Shown in pieces: positions 12,201-27,200 of a DNA stretch of 64,000 bases. The position numbers and the translations under genes were made by a program. The DNA is from Pyrocephalus nanus (taxonomy: Eukaryota; Chordata; Aves; Passeriformes; Tyrannidae). Under the pieces are notes generated by a model. That model made no database searches and was not told the DNA's origin. It worked only from the letters and a program-made list of their open reading frames with translations. Position 1 is the first letter of the stretch. The number at the start of each line of letters is the position of its first letter. The stretch is from assembly GCA_038380795.1 (NCBI GenBank), contig CM076266.1:40880425-40944424 (forward strand), written 5' to 3'.

Positions 12201-15200
12201 TCAAATATTGTCATTATGAAACAGTCTGACAACTACAGAATTTGCCTGGGTTTGAGCGTTCGTGCCTCTGGTACCAAAAACTGAATCTTAGTACAGGTAG
12301 ATATGAGAGGCTGAAAAATCTACACATTTCTTAAGTGACTAATCACATCTCTCCTAATAGGGAGAAGGTGGAGTGAAACCTCACTCTTTTTCCCTGTAGC
12401 AAAAAGTTCACATATGGATTACGGGTTCAGCCTTAGGATTTTTTAACACTGATCTCTAAAGAACTATAAAATGAAATTGTTTCTGTGGATGGTAGTGAAT
12501 CATCATACTGAGTGATGACGGCAATGACGGTCATTATTTACACTTCATTGTAAAATGTTGCTAAAATCAGCAATGTGCGATGCATTTGCACTGTAAAATA
12601 TAATGATCTGAACTAACTTCCATAGCACAGTAAACTGTTTTGCTACATCTGCCAAGACACTGTGGCATGACATCACTTCTGCTTTGGGAAGTCTCCTGAA
12701 CTGAGTGGAATCTCCTGAAGTTCTGAAGATTAGAATTTATACCAAATGAAAATATTTTCCATATTCTTACTGATGATCTGCTACCTGATACTTTTCACTT
12801 CTGGTGCATGTGACATAGCTATACAATAGCTATCAGAAAAGCACTACATTAAAACTACTAGTTCCTTAGATCATGATGATTCAAAATTTGAGCAAAGTTG
12901 TACATATTTCTTTTAATTACAGGTGAAGCAACTTATACAAATATAATCCTGGGCTGTGATCTGACAGAGACTGACCTAAACTAACTTCATGTTGTTCAGC
13001 ATTTGGACCATGCACCTCCAAGAATACTTGCCAAATTAAAGTTTAGATGAAGATTTGGAAGGAGAACATATTTACATACTTCAGGCTCTTCTTTCGTTTT
13101 TTGTACTAGACAACTCTTTGTCGGAAAATCCTGTTTTCTGCAAATATCTGCTTGTCATCATCAATGACTTGAAACATAGAAGAATAATTGCCATAAAAGG
13201 GAAACTCAGAATTACATCCAGTAAATTGCACAACCAGGATTACATGTGCCTGTAGGACAGAAATAAAACAGGAGTCTCCTGTCTCATCACAGCCAAGGAG
13301 AAATGCCTTAAGCAAAGTTACTTGCTGTCACAGATCAAGGTACACATCAAAGTATGTGTTTGATTTGGTGTTTCTAAGTTAAATGTTAAAGGGATATTTA
13401 TAATATTTAGGACATTGTGCCACTTGTATACTTTAATTTAGGAACTCCTGATAGTGATAGCAGGAATGCATGTGTAATGCTAGGGTTGAGCTGATTGACC
13501 TAAACAATCTTTCAACTACACTGTAAATGTGTTGTGTATGTTGATCACTATAGGAAAATGCCCCATAAAATAACAAATTTGGTTAGGAAAAAATAAACAG
13601 TGGAATTTTGCATATATGATTCTGCAGTATATCACATAACAAAACACACATCTTGAACCTTATTATCTTGAGAGGTATGAGCTGTTTAAATGTGTAAAAC
13701 TCAAAACTTGCTGCCAAGGAGGTGAGATGGGTAAGGAAATGCTTTGATCATCAAAGTCAATGACCTTTTGGAAAAGCAGTGAATTCTTCCTCCCACATTT
13801 TGGTACAAATGGAGCAAGGATAGTAAACTTTTGAAGGTGAGACCAGAAAAACTGTTTCTTTAGGGCTGGCATTTAGAAGGTGTTGCTGAATAGGCTGAAT
13901 ACTCCAAGCTAACACATGGCAGGTGCCTTCAAGTTCCTAATTAAAAATAAATCAAAGAACTAAAGAGCTGTTTAAATGTGGTCCAAATTTCAGCTTATTT
14001 CACTTATAACCTTGTATTTGTTTCATTTCCTTCTGAAGCAAAGGTTGCTCAGTTGTTACTGATCAGACTGAAACCAACCAGCTAGGGGAACTCCAGCATC
14101 ACAGAGGCATTTATCCCAAAAGAAATGGTCTATGCTGATACCTGTAGGGACTCTTGCCCTGGACTGTTTAGTGATACTTGAGACAGTTTTCTGTTCCTTT
14201 CAGTCTGCTATAGCCAATGTACGGGACACTGTTGATAGTTCACTCCAGCAGGGAGAGATTATCCTTCACTCCTGCAAGACAGGCTGCCAGAAAAACCTCA
14301 ACTCTAGACACTGAATGAAAATTTCATTTCAAAGTAATACTTGTGAAATAAATGTGGTTTTCCATTATGTTTAAATATCCTAATGGTCTCAGATCAATAA
14401 TTTTCTATACTTCTGCAGTCTGACAATAGCCTGTATAGCAGTTTCACTTTGTATACCAGGTGATTATTATTCTTTCTAGTCAATGGAGAATCACATGTCT
14501 GCAGAGGTGGTTTTGAAAGATAAATGATGCCCTGGATTTTTCTGTGTAGGAAGCTGGTGAGATCATGGAACTGCAACTTCTTCAGATACTTAGTAATATA
14601 AAATATTGAATGCTCAGTCTATATAAAATTGGAAGGTGAGAACACTCAGTGTCTGTGAAGGGTGAGGCAAAAGAAAGAACAGACACTAGATTGTCAAAAA
14701 ACTTAAGAGTGTCCAGGTCTTGCAGAGACTGCCACACCAGTGAAAATGAATTTGCTGATTGTAAAAGTACAGGAGTGATTGGGGTTGTACGTTTGTTTTG
14801 GTTTTGGGCTTTTTGGGAGGGGAAGAGGGGAAGGGAATAGGAGGCAAACCAACACTGAAATACTGTGATTCTATCTAAGAACTACTGATCTGCAGTCCTC
14901 CACTTCTGCTTGAAAGGCAGTAACTACAGCTGTGGTAAAAAATAGTTAAGCTTGCTGAGACAGAAGAATTGGAATAGGAGACTGGGCCCATATTTTGAAC
15001 TGAGGGAGTATAATCTGCAGCATTTCTGAATAATTTTCCTTAAGGTTTTCTTTAGAGTTATCTGAGACGCACTCTTTGGAAATTTGGTAAGTTTGATTTC
15101 AGTCCAACTTTCTGAGAAATTTTTAACTTTATCACTCTACCTAGTATTATTATTTGAGTTTAAAAGCCAAATTTGTTGGAACAGATGAAAATTTTTATTC

Positions 15201-18200
15201 AGCTAAACTGAATAGTTTTTTTTTTTTTATAAAAGAATGAAATTGTTGATAATTTAGGGGTTGGTTTTGATTTTTTCCCCTTTGACATGTGAATGGAGTG
15301 GGTAGTCTTCTTTATTATAGAGCTTGAGTCATTGACCCCTCATTTTCTTCTATGCCAATTCCCTCAACATCTCTAAGACAGTGTCATAGCCAGTGCACCT
15401 GGAAAAGAAATAAGAAAGAAGGAAACAACAGCTCTATGCCTTCTTTCTCTCCTCACCACTGCCATATAAAATGCAAAGAAGAATTAACATTAAGTGCTTT
15501 CCTAATGGCAAATGGTATGGAAAGATGTTATAGAGCTGAGTGGGATAGATTTCTTGTGTAATTAGGCACCCGTTAGTGTAGTGCCTGCTCATGCTGTGCC
15601 TGAGCAACTACAGCTCTTTCAGCTGCTGCATCAAATTTTGCCCTCAGTGGTGTTGGCTCAGAATGAAGAGCAAGTACCAGTGGGAAGGTAGGGTGCCTGT
15701 AGCAGCCTGAGGGGCAGAGCTGTTAGGAAAAATAAACTGAAGCTCTGCTGTTGCTTTTGTGGTGAATGGAGACAATGGGATATAAAAGCATAGGAACGCC
15801 TAGGCTAATCTGGGGGACTTCTCCAATTTGTTGTACATTGATTTTGGAGCCACTGATCTGGTGACAACCTTAGGAATGTTTTCTGCCTCTAGCCCTTCAG
15901 GGAGACTGGACAAGGGAATACACAGCCTTAAGATGCTTCCAGTGGGTAATATTATCCATCACAATATAAATAGTGATTTTCCTGGTTAGGAAAACTAGCT
16001 TTCCACTAAAGTATTGCATCTAAGCTAATGGATGCGTCTCCAAAGGGAGAACTGCTGCTGAAAAGACAGTTGGATACTGTGTTGCAAGGGAGAAAATGAA
16101 GGTGGTTGAATAATATAAACAATTCTTTCTTTCACTTCTGAAGGGAAAATCTTTGAAGAGCGACTTTAATTACTGCATAAAAGTGGACAAGTTTGTACAT
16201 GTTATTCTGTTTATCAGACGAAATAGTAAGGACCAAAAGTATAGATGCCCTCATCTCGACAGGTAGGAATAGACAGTTTGATCAGTGAGCCTCTAAGGCA
16301 GCTGGATTTAAAAACTAAATTTAGACACATAAAGGCATGTAATTTTTTGGGAATCTTATTGAACTTTACTGTTCCTCAAGAAGATCCACAGTATCCACAG
16401 TGATAATATAGACTGGTGTATTTCATTTTTTTTTTTTTTTTTTAAGATAAAATCACTCACATTTTGGTTTTAAAACTACTAGCAATACTGGAAGTAGTTC
16501 TTCCTCATTTTCATATGTAGGAATTCTTTCTTTGAAATATGCAGTATTCTGTGATTAGAAATGGATTGAAATGGTAGTTTATCTTCCTCTGCCTTCATTT
16601 TTTTGTTGCTGGATCTTTGCCATTTTAGATTCAACCCGGCAGTCATATTATTTCTGTAAAAGTATTCAGTTAACAACACTATTAAAGTAGTAGGTAGGAG
16701 TATACTTCAGGGACTCAAATGTCCTTCATTAGCAGAGAAACCATCCATCTAAACTTGTATCCCAGTTGACAGAAACAAGTGGGCTTTTTGCTTGTCAAGA
16801 GCATGTGTGATTGTTACACAGAGGGAAAGACTGCACTATAATGAGAGGTACTGTTTTTGGCTTTTAGAGAACAAAATGCATTTTTATGAACTCCCCTCCC
16901 TGCTTCCTTCAAAATTACAGTGTCAAAAATAACTTTAATATATTGGCAGATGTAACTTAATGGACAGCTTAGACTATTATTAACAGCACAAGCACAAATG
17001 TTTTAAATGCAATGATGTCTTACTTCTGGAGAAGATATCCAACCAAACTTTGGGGACTGTAATTGCCATAAAAAGCAACAAAGAAAAAGTGCACTTTCTG
17101 CAGTATATCTTGAAAATTGTCTCTGTGATTAAGACTCCCTCTCTGATGCTCTCTTTGCAATGTTCCTAATCTGTCGAGGATTATTAACAAGTCCTTCGGT
17201 CAAAACAGATCAATACACAAAAATTAGGTAACAATCTTTCCTTGTGAATATTATCAAAATCTATCAAATATACTACTGTTTCTGGTACATATTCCCTGAG
17301 TCTTTTATATAGTCAGTCAAGCAGTTCAAAATGTAATTTGTGGATGCACTGAAGAATGATTATGCTTACAGTTATTGGCTCTCTGAACTAACCTCTAATT
17401 ACAACCAGAGAAGGCCACTAAGGGCCACATCCAGTCTCATCTTAAAAACCTCCAGGGATAGTGAATCCACCACTTCCCTGGGCAGCCCATTCCAATGTCT
17501 GATTATCGGGAAAAAATTTCTTCCTAATATCCAACCTAAACCTCCCCTGGCACAGTTTAAGCCCATGCCCTCTTGTCCTACTGCTGATTGCCTGGGAGAA
17601 GAGACTGACTCCCACCTGGCTACAACCTCCTCTCAGGGAGTTGCAGAGAGTGATGAGGTCTCCCCTGAGCCTTCTCTTCTCCAGACTAAACAACCCCAGC
17701 TCCCTCAGCTTTCCTCATAGGACTTGTGCTCAAATCCCTTCACCAGCCTGGTTGCTCTTCTCTGGACCTGCTCCAGCACCTCAATATCCTCCCTGAACTG
17801 AGGGGCCCAGAACTGGACACAATACTCAAGGTGTGGCCTTACCAGCACTGACTACAGGGAAAGAATCACTTCTCTGGTCCTGCTGGCCACACAGTTCCTG
17901 ATCCAGGACAGGATTCCATTGGCCTTCTTGGCCATTTGGGCACACTGCTGGCTCATTAGCTTCCTTTCACTCCAAACTCCAAGGTCCCTTTCCACCCGGC
18001 TCCTCTCCAGCCACTCTGTGCCCAGCCTGTAGCGCTGCAGGGGGTTGTTGTGGCCAAAGTGCAGACCTAGCACCTGGCCTTGTTGAACTTCATCCTGTTG
18101 GAATCAGACCATATCTCCACCTTGTCCAGATCCCTCTGAAGAGCCTCCCTGCCTTCCAGCTGATCAACACTCCCTCCCAACTTGGTGTCATCTGCAAATT

Positions 18201-21200
18201 TGCTAATAGTTCACTCAATTACCTTCCAAATCATCAATAAAGATATTAAACAGGACTGGGCCCAACACTGATCCCTGGGGGACACCACTAGTGACCGGCT
18301 GCCAACTGGATGCAGCCCCATTTACCACCACTCTCTGGGCCCATCCATCCATCCATCCAGTTCTTAACCCAGTGGAGAGTGCCCCTCTCCAAGCTGTGGG
18401 CTGCCAGCTTTTCCAGGAGTATGCTACTGAGACTCACCTCAATTTGCTGAAATCAGAACACCACAAGCTTAAAGAAACCTTTTTTATGCCTGAATATCAG
18501 GTGCAATTTCCTTCAAGGTTCTCATTGTATATTTTGCTAATGCATCTTTAATCTACACCTGTCCAAAATAAAGCATCACGATCCAGGCAGCACACTGACA
18601 GGCAATCTAGTTTCACAGTTGGATATTCAAGGCTGGATCCTGACTTAGGGTCAGCCACATGCTTTATTACATCATTCTTAGCTTGAAATAGCAGAAAAAA
18701 CACCCTACATTTGCAACATATCGACCTAATACAGGTGCTCAAACTCTGTTAATATTAATTCCAATAATAATTTCAAGAACTTTAAGAGCTTGTAGAACAC
18801 TGAACTTTCTCTGCAGGTGGGTTTCTTAGTGTATTCTGTTTTACCCAGATGCTATGAAGAGAGCACAGCTCTTGCAGGATTGTTTAATCACATCACTGGG
18901 TCAGATGAGACATTTAATTGTTGGAAGTCATGAGGGATTTTTTTCCTACCTATGCTCAGCCCTTAAATTTAAAAGTAAGTATTTCTATGAAACATGTAAC
19001 TCATAAGTGCTTAATTGTCAGTTTCTAATGATGAACTACTTCACTACTTGTTTCACTGGGTTTGATAGTCTGGAAACTGGATCTTTTTCTTGCTTTCTGA
19101 GTGAATAGTAGATGTGCCATTTTCTATATATAACTGGAAAAACTGGAAGAGTGTTGCCAGTACCAAGTCTTTGGGACAGAGGACAATTTTTTTTTTTTTT
19201 TTGTTCATGCCCCAGTGACTCTGAGGCATATAAAGTATTTCTTTTAACACTACTGCTATTCCGTTCCCCACCACCGCTTCCTGCCCTCAAAGACCGCAGC
19301 TCATATCTATCCTGCTCAAAGCTGACTTGTAGCATTAGCAGGCTCAGACATGAGCTTTTCCCAGGGAAGGACATAATAAATACTATGTAGGGTTGGAAGT
19401 GCTCTCTAAGTTAAGCTAGTGAGTAAATGTCTCAGCCTTTATACCCCCTTGCCTCTGACGAGCAAGCTGCTCAGTTAAAAGGCTAGTGTAATTGCTGCAT
19501 ACAGCCTGGATGTGAAAAAAAGTCTAATTTAGTGGAAAGAGAAGAAGAAATCAGGACAACAAAATAATATACAGAGTATTTTGGAGGTAACATGTACTTA
19601 TAAACCCATGATCACAACTATAGTTCACAGGGATATAAATAACTCACAGAGATTTTGAGTAGCTCCCACTCCTCTAGGTTGACCAAATATGTTGACAATT
19701 GAGGCTTTTGTTTCATCCTAGCAAACATAAAATGTACCTAAAGATGAGCAGCAGGGCTTTAGTTTACATGCAGAACAGGGTACATACAAGCTTTGCCTTG
19801 CTCAGCAGTGTTGCATGCGTTATGGTGGCACTGAAACATTTGCGGCACCTAGAAATGGAAGTTTTATTTTGTAACGTAACTTCTAAACAAAAGGTGTTCC
19901 TTACAGAGTGCTTTCAATGTTCATTTTAAAGGAATAACTCTGTTGTAGTATTGTAATTTCAGTGAAGGAACCAGAAGTGCTTTTATAGAACTTCCAAGTG
20001 AAGAAACCAACTTTTCTTCCAAACTATGTACAAGTAGACACAACAAGTAAGAATCTAGTGATTTTTAACTATTGTTCTTAGAGGTATAAGGAAATAAGTA
20101 CATAGAAGAATTAAGGTAATAAATTTGCAAAGTTTTCTCTGTTCAGCAAAAAGAAGAAATATGGCATTTTAACATGCAAAGTTGGTTCCTTCAATTCATG
20201 TGTTACTGACATGTTTACCTTCTATATTCCATTTTTTAAGACGTTACTTAGTAAAGTAAGTAGAAGGTAACATTTTTCTTTTTTACTGAGGCTAAAGAGA
20301 AACCATGATGTATTTCAGAGTGGTAACTGAAACACAAAAGACAGCATCAAAACTTAACTACACATTCTTGAGGCTTCTGGAAAGCAATATTCACAAATGT
20401 AAAGTTTATAATTAAAATATATGCTCTACTCACTTATGCTTACAACAAGCAATTTTAGAAGCATAGACGTGTGTAATGGAAGAAAGGATACTTGTCTTAT
20501 AGAGGGAGTGGCTATGGCATAGTCATTTTTTCTTGCATAGTGTTCCTCAGACAGGCTGTGAAGCAATCAGGTCTAGGTCGTGCAGAGCTGAGCAGAGGCT
20601 ATAAAAACCCACTTGAGAAGTAGTGGAAATCTACTGAGAGGGTGACCCACTTCAGTTTCCATTTTTGTTGTGCTGAGAGTACTAGCTCTACCCTTTAGCA
20701 CTAACTCAGATGAAGTATTACGAGCAGTGGTTACATCAGTTCCAAGCAGCCCTGCAGACATATGTTGGGTCTGCAGAAAGTCTAAGCCCAGTGTTCACTG
20801 TGAATGGCTCTGCAGTTCTCAAAGGATGATACGTTTTCAGAACATCAAAAAAATAGGTACCAAACTTGACAACTGTTTAACAACAGAGTAAACTGGTAGA
20901 TACATCAATTGAAAATTGATATACATAATTATACGCAAAGTGGCAAGTAATAGGGCCACACTAAAGCATTTGTTATGCCAATTATTATCAAGTTAAGGGC
21001 TGAGAACTCTCAAGGTTGAATGCTGAAAGTCAGTTTTTCCCGTGTTCAAAATGAGATACAGATGCTTTTCCTTGACTGCCTCACATACATCAGACTGAAA
21101 TAAGTCAAAGGCTTCCTCATTTTGACTATTTCATTTGCTATCCTGTACTACCATTAGCTACAGACCACAGTTCAGTCCTGTAATCAAAGGTTAATAACTT

Positions 21201-24200
21201 GGATCCAAGTGCCCCTCATCCAACTCTGAGCTGTGTAAAGTTGTTCCAGGCCACAAGAACCAAGTGGCTGTTAAAATATGACCTATTACTGTAACAAATG
21301 TTTAGCTAGAAACATTTTAGTCTGCTGAGAATGGACAGTGTTTTAGATTTGTTCATGATGTATAGTGTCTTCTGAAAAAATCTCTGTTTGTGTATTGCTG
21401 TTTTTTTAGAATTCATTTTCTTCTGTCTATATAAGAGAATTTAAATAATCCAGTATACCCAGTATTTGTTCAGATGAAAAACACTTTATTTAACATTCTG
21501 CTACATTTACCTTGCTCCTCTTTCAGAAAGAAACCCATGAAGTCTAACAATTCAATCTATATAGGTAATCATTTTACCCCATGTCATCTAAAAATGAGCC
21601 TGAGGAATAAGACACATCTCCATCACCTGTTTCTATTGATTTTCCTGTCTGTGCTAATGCTAAACTTCATCCTCTGGATACAGAGACCATGAGTCTTTGT
21701 GAATAATAATATGCACAAGTAGCACTATTTGTGTGGGGAGCATGTAGGAGTCCATAGGGAGACATGGCCATAGGAGAGCTCTGTTCTTAGCATAACCCGC
21801 TTTTGAAGGATTAACGTGGAACAAAAAGCAAATTACTAATGTTTTGCTCTGGGATGTTAATATTTCAAAAACACAAAAGAATGTGTTCTTTCTCATTTTT
21901 GAGGGCAAAGGCAATTGGAAAGTGTTTGCCTTTGTTTTTTTTATTTTTATTTTTATTTTCTTCATTACCACTATTTTAAACACAGCAGGACATATTTTCT
22001 TTAGTAGAGAGACTGGGGAAAAAAAAAAAAAAAAAAGAAGCATTTGAATTTTGAAGACCTGGAATTTCTAGCTGAGACTTTCTTCTTCCTCTAATGCATT
22101 CTTCTTCCTCTGTAACAGTGATGTCATGTGCCTGGCACCAGAGCTCTGAGGTGAGTCCCCTGGTCTTATGGGTGAAGCAATCCACAGCCAAGTCCACCCT
22201 GCTGTTTCTTGCCCTCATATAGAAAAATGCCACATCTCTCAGCAGTCACTCAGGTTCACTCACTGGTCATCTCTGCAGCTGATCTCTTTCCAACCACTTC
22301 ACTTCTTCATTCCCTGCTCGCTCCCCACTGTGAGCTGACATACTATCAGTCAGATAATTCCTTGCACCATTAAACACCTGTCAGTTTACATATTCCTTAT
22401 TCAGTAGCTACAGAAAATGAAAAGCTTAGTCTCTGGTTCTTCCCATACATAGTACCCTCTTTGCAGCAAAAAGTTTTCATGCCTTTCCCTTTCACCACTG
22501 ATCAACATGACTATATATCCTGCATGCATTGATCTCTTTTCTCCTGTGAATGATTACTCTTCTGAATTTGTTCAGGTAAGTTCCTAATTAATAGGCCTGT
22601 GCTATCAAAAGTTTAATTTGGGATGTTATTTTATTACAGTATATACCTATGGAAAAGGGTGAGCATTAGTTTTTCTTATTTTCTTAGTCTCATACAAAGG
22701 CACTGGGGCTTAAGGCATTCCCAGCACAAAGGCTGGAACACAGGAGAGATGGGATGCAACACTGGTGTCAGGTCACGTAAGGAGGCACATTGCCCAGTAT
22801 GCAGTGGTGTGTGTACAGCTTGTCCCCAGCGTTTCCCACATCCCCTGACATGCTGACCAAATGCGGTCATCTTTTGCCCAGGAATGTTTATATATCCCCC
22901 CTTCTCTCATCCTTTTCTTGGCTGGCCTGAAGACACATCTCAATCACAAGGGCTCCCTCATCATGCTCTCATACTGAGGAATGCTTTCAAGGGGATGGAG
23001 GTTTATTTTTGAAAGTGGTTTTCTTTTTCAGTATCTGCCTTTTCTGTCTCTATGCCAGGCTAGCGGTGAACATTTTGAGGAGTTCCCAGAGGGAACTTTT
23101 AGGAAATTGCTTATTCTATTTGTAGAAGTCCTTAGCGTTTATAAAACTTCCATATGCAATCTTGTTGTCATGCCTCTGTCAGAATACTCCCACCGTGTAA
23201 AGAGATTGTTTTCCTTTCTCTTTCTCTCTTCCTCCGCCTTCCCCAAGGGTTTCCTGTTTTAGCCCTTGTGAATCTATTTGCACCCTTGTGCCCTTTCCTC
23301 ATCCTTACTTACTGCCTCCCACTTTATACAGCTACTGAAATAATTGTGGGTGTTTTAACTGTTTAAAGAACTGTTCTTAAACTAATTTGTCAATTGATCA
23401 CTAAGTCATCAGTCAGAGATTAGTGCTGGCAACAAGTACACTGGTAATGTATAAAGTAAACTTGCTTCGTGTAAATTTATTGAGATTTTAGACTATGCAT
23501 ACCTTATGCTGGTGTGATTAAACCTCCTCAGTGTCCAAGTAGAAGCCCCAGATAAAAATGTTGCATGTTTATACAATGCGTTCAATTTGTCAACATCTTA
23601 GGATGCAGCAGCAAAACAAAGTTTATTTCCATTGAAGGAGTCTGTACACATTATGAAAGACACTGATCCTTACAAAAGACAGAAAGAACAGTGATATTTT
23701 TATACACGTGTGGAATGTCAGATCTTGGAATTATGGTATTGGGATTAAGTAGGCATTTTAGTTTCCAGTTTGCTTCTGGTGGGGTATTAGTATCAGAAGC
23801 CAAGAAAGTATTGGTTTTGGAGGCTAGTTTTCACTACTAGCTGAAATCAGGACTTCAAAGGCCAAATAACAGAGATTTCTGGTAACAGAAGAACCTGAAA
23901 GTCCATACAGCCCTCTGAGCAGCAGAGTGACAGTCGGGCTTAGCCTGACCTCAGATTTGCACCCTGCCTGTGTCCAAAATAACACCCAAACAGAGTGCTG
24001 TTAGCTGAAGGTACATCTTGTGGGAAAACAAAAAGTACCGATTTACATTTGCAGTGAAAAAAGAGAAGTCTTAAACCATGGCGTTGTGCGATGAAATCAG
24101 ACAGCTGGATTCTGCTTTCAGTGTGGTAGTGTTTGAATATGACATATACTTCCTTTTTGCATAATTCACCTACTACAACTGTAACTGAAAAGTCCTTTTT

Positions 24201-27200
24201 ATTACAGCCAGAGCAACAACAGGCCCAATTTTTTTTTTCCTATTTTAAACATAATAATACAAGATCTGCTTAGACTGTAATTGCTATTGCAGAGGTAGCA
24301 GGCTGCAATATTTCAGACTCCTGAACAAAGATGACTATTGTATCCCATGTATGGACCAAAAAAAACTCCTGGATTTTTATCTTCTCTCTTTTTTCCCACT
24401 TGAGTTTTTGTTTGTTTGCTTTGTTTGTTTGTCTTGTTTAACTATACATCTTAATGTATCTATTGGTCATCAGAATTTAAACCTCTCTATATACAGCATC
24501 CATGAAAGGATTCTGGGAGAGTCACTAAATTATCTCTTGGTTTATAACACTAACCTAAAGAGCTTTCCTGCACAAAAGATCTCTAATATTTTATTTCCTT
24601 CGGCTTCTGAGATGCAGTATTACAGCACGTAGGTTACCAAATACTCCTTTGAAACTCCTCTAACTCTTCTGTCTTTAGGAGACATGACAACTGCTTCCTT
24701 CAGAATTAGCCATTGTACCTTTAGAGGTTCATCCTTCTGTTGCCTTCCTCAAAGGGATGTCCAGTCTGCCCTACCTTTGCAATAGGTTTGCTGTTGATTC
24801 TCTCTTTTTCAACCACAGCATTTAGTTTACAGCTCTTTTCTTACCCAGTCCACATGCAAACTGCATCAAAATGAAACAGAGCTCCTTGTAGCCAGAACAA
24901 GGAAGAGGAGAGACCTGAATATCCTCTCTGAGGCTGTTGCTGTCCTGGTGTGGGCCCTAAGGAAGGGTATGTGAAGTCATTCTTGGACAGACTAAAAGGA
25001 AAAATCTGACCTGATCTTCTATCAAGGGAAAGCATAAGAAGAATAATAAAACAGAAAGGGACGAAAATAATTCATATTAATTATCAAAGAAAGTAATAGA
25101 TCTAGCTCTTCCCCGTTAATGATTCTAGTCAAACTTATCTGAAAGCAGGAATGAGGAAGTTGTGGTTTTTTTTTAAAAAAATATTTTATTCAAGACTTTC
25201 TGAATGGAAGGTACTGTACAGTTGGCTCAGTTCCAATTGCAAGACACTTGATGATGTGTCATTGGACTTCACTATGGCCTGGGGTAGTATACTGTACTGC
25301 AGCTGTAGCATCTGGTGGGTTTGATGTACATTAGATAGTAAGACTCACTTAGGACTGTGATGCTCTTGGCAGGCTCCATAAATTTACTTAGAAACCATAA
25401 CTTCACTTTTTTTTTGTGTCCCACCACAGAATCAAAGCTCAATTATTCTTCCAAGTTTCCCCTTTTCCAAATCGCATAATTGCTGATGTTTTATATGCTT
25501 AACTGTTTTTTAGGAGGAAAGTTCTTCCAGTAGTGGAACAGATTCCCTAACCAGTGGAGAGATTCCACGAAGCAGGTCAGAGGGGACTTTGCTTGATGTA
25601 GATGACCGGATACCTTCAGACAGCTACAGTATGTGTCTTTTGCAATTTTCTGTACTAAGGCCTCCATTCCAAGTCTTCATTTCTGGAAAATCTCTGGGAC
25701 AGGCTGGTTGGGAGGAAGAGTTGAAATGTTTAAGCTTACATTAACAAGAGAAGGGAAAGAGAAGAGGGAGTTCTTAGCCAAATTTAGGGTTTTAAGAATC
25801 AAGATGGCAAGGTCATTTTTAATTTGAAAACTGGAGCAAAGTTAATTTCATCTCATTGATATTTTAACACCAAAGTTAAGAAAACTTTGCCCTGCACAGG
25901 GTAGATATCCTTTTAGCAACTTGTCCAAGTAGTAGATGTAACAGTGAGCTTGAAACTTGCTGTGTGAGTTGTGGAGCAGGAATTTTTTCCTCACTAACCT
26001 ACTGCACCCCAGTAATTTGTGCTGTTACCTTGGCATGAGAAAGTGACTCAGGCTCTGACAGAGTTTAAGAAACATGCCCTTTAGGATGGAAAAAACAACA
26101 ACAACAAAATAAAAAAAAAAACCCTTATGTTATTTTTGGGCCTAATTAATTTATTTTTTTAATAGACAAAAATGATCTGACTGTAATAGCATCACCGCAC
26201 AAGGAAAGCTTCAGCTGGTGCTTGAGCAGCTCAGCCCCATCTGGTGACTCTGGTCAAGACTAGGCACTCAAGCAGAAAGAGGCTGCTCCCTGGGCTTAAT
26301 TCCCCAGGCAGCTCACCTGGAAGGCTCTTGTGAAGACAATGTTAGAGCTTTGCAGATAGGTAGCTGGGAAGCAGGCAAATTCTACTTTGGTTCTTCCAAA
26401 TTGTGAATTTTCTGGAACTGTGGAAAAGCTTAATGATTTTGGCTTTTTATCACAAAACGACAAACGAAACAAAAAGTACTAACATTTAATTTTTTCTTTT
26501 TGTGATTGTATCCACTGTCATTTTTGCAATTGAGAAATCAGAAGTAACCTTGGAAATGGGAGGTACCATTTGGAAAGGGTGATAAAGAAAGCTATTGATA
26601 TGCTGAAAAAATAGAAATAATTGATTTCTCTAAAAATTTCAACTCTTTGCAAGGATGTATAAATAAGGGATGGAATAGACTCTATATGTAGAAAAAATAA
26701 TGGCAAACTGAAATAATAGAAACCCTTACCATAAAAAGTTACGTATGCTCTATTCATTGCAAAAAGTGAGTCTAAATTAACCTGTAAACCAACTTCTCTG
26801 AACAACTGTTTGTATAAAATATAAGGATGTATGTTCTTCAGAACAAATAAATATTACTATTAATGATGAGTATTTTTATTAGAAAACATTTAAAAATATC
26901 TCTTAAACCTATCAAAATCCAATTTAAGAAAAATCAATAGCTGCACAAACATTTCTCTCCAAATTTCAAATTGCACAAGACCTCATAAATTATATCAATG
27001 ATTTTTTTCTAATGGAAAGCTAGTATAACAAATCCCACACACAGAGAGAAACTTTACATGTTCTGTTATCAACTAAATGCATGTGCACTAGCATGAAAAG
27101 GAATCTTGAATAATGCATTTGTCCCTACAGTGTTTTAAAAAATGAAACAGTATTTCTTTAATCTTTGCAAAGATTTGGACACAAAGGAAAGAAATCCATG

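Larger units (their letters stand above)
5242..25513 (+). other. MACC1: MACC1 intron 1 (20.3 kb)
   Basis: Bounded by donor GTGAGT (5242) and acceptor CTGTTTTTTAG (ending 25513). It contains a 31-bp alternating purine-pyrimidine tract (5600-5630), CR1 pieces at 6543-7003, 11757-11828 and 17404-18430, a 34-nt T run (7785-7818), an AGCC microsatellite (9177-9206) and a pyrimidine-rich tract (about 10155-10228). Between these I see only AT-rich, non-coding DNA. The short frames are not protein-like. Alternative 5'-UTR exons could exist but cannot be recognised. Confidence 0.6.

Noticed and set aside
13475..13520. Possible CR1 3' trace (GGGTTGAGCTGATTGACC)
   Set aside because: Too short and diverged, and it lacks the terminal repeat; could be chance.
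17340..17720. 126-residue + strand frame
   Set aside because: Antisense reading of a CR1 LINE; no homology in this frame.
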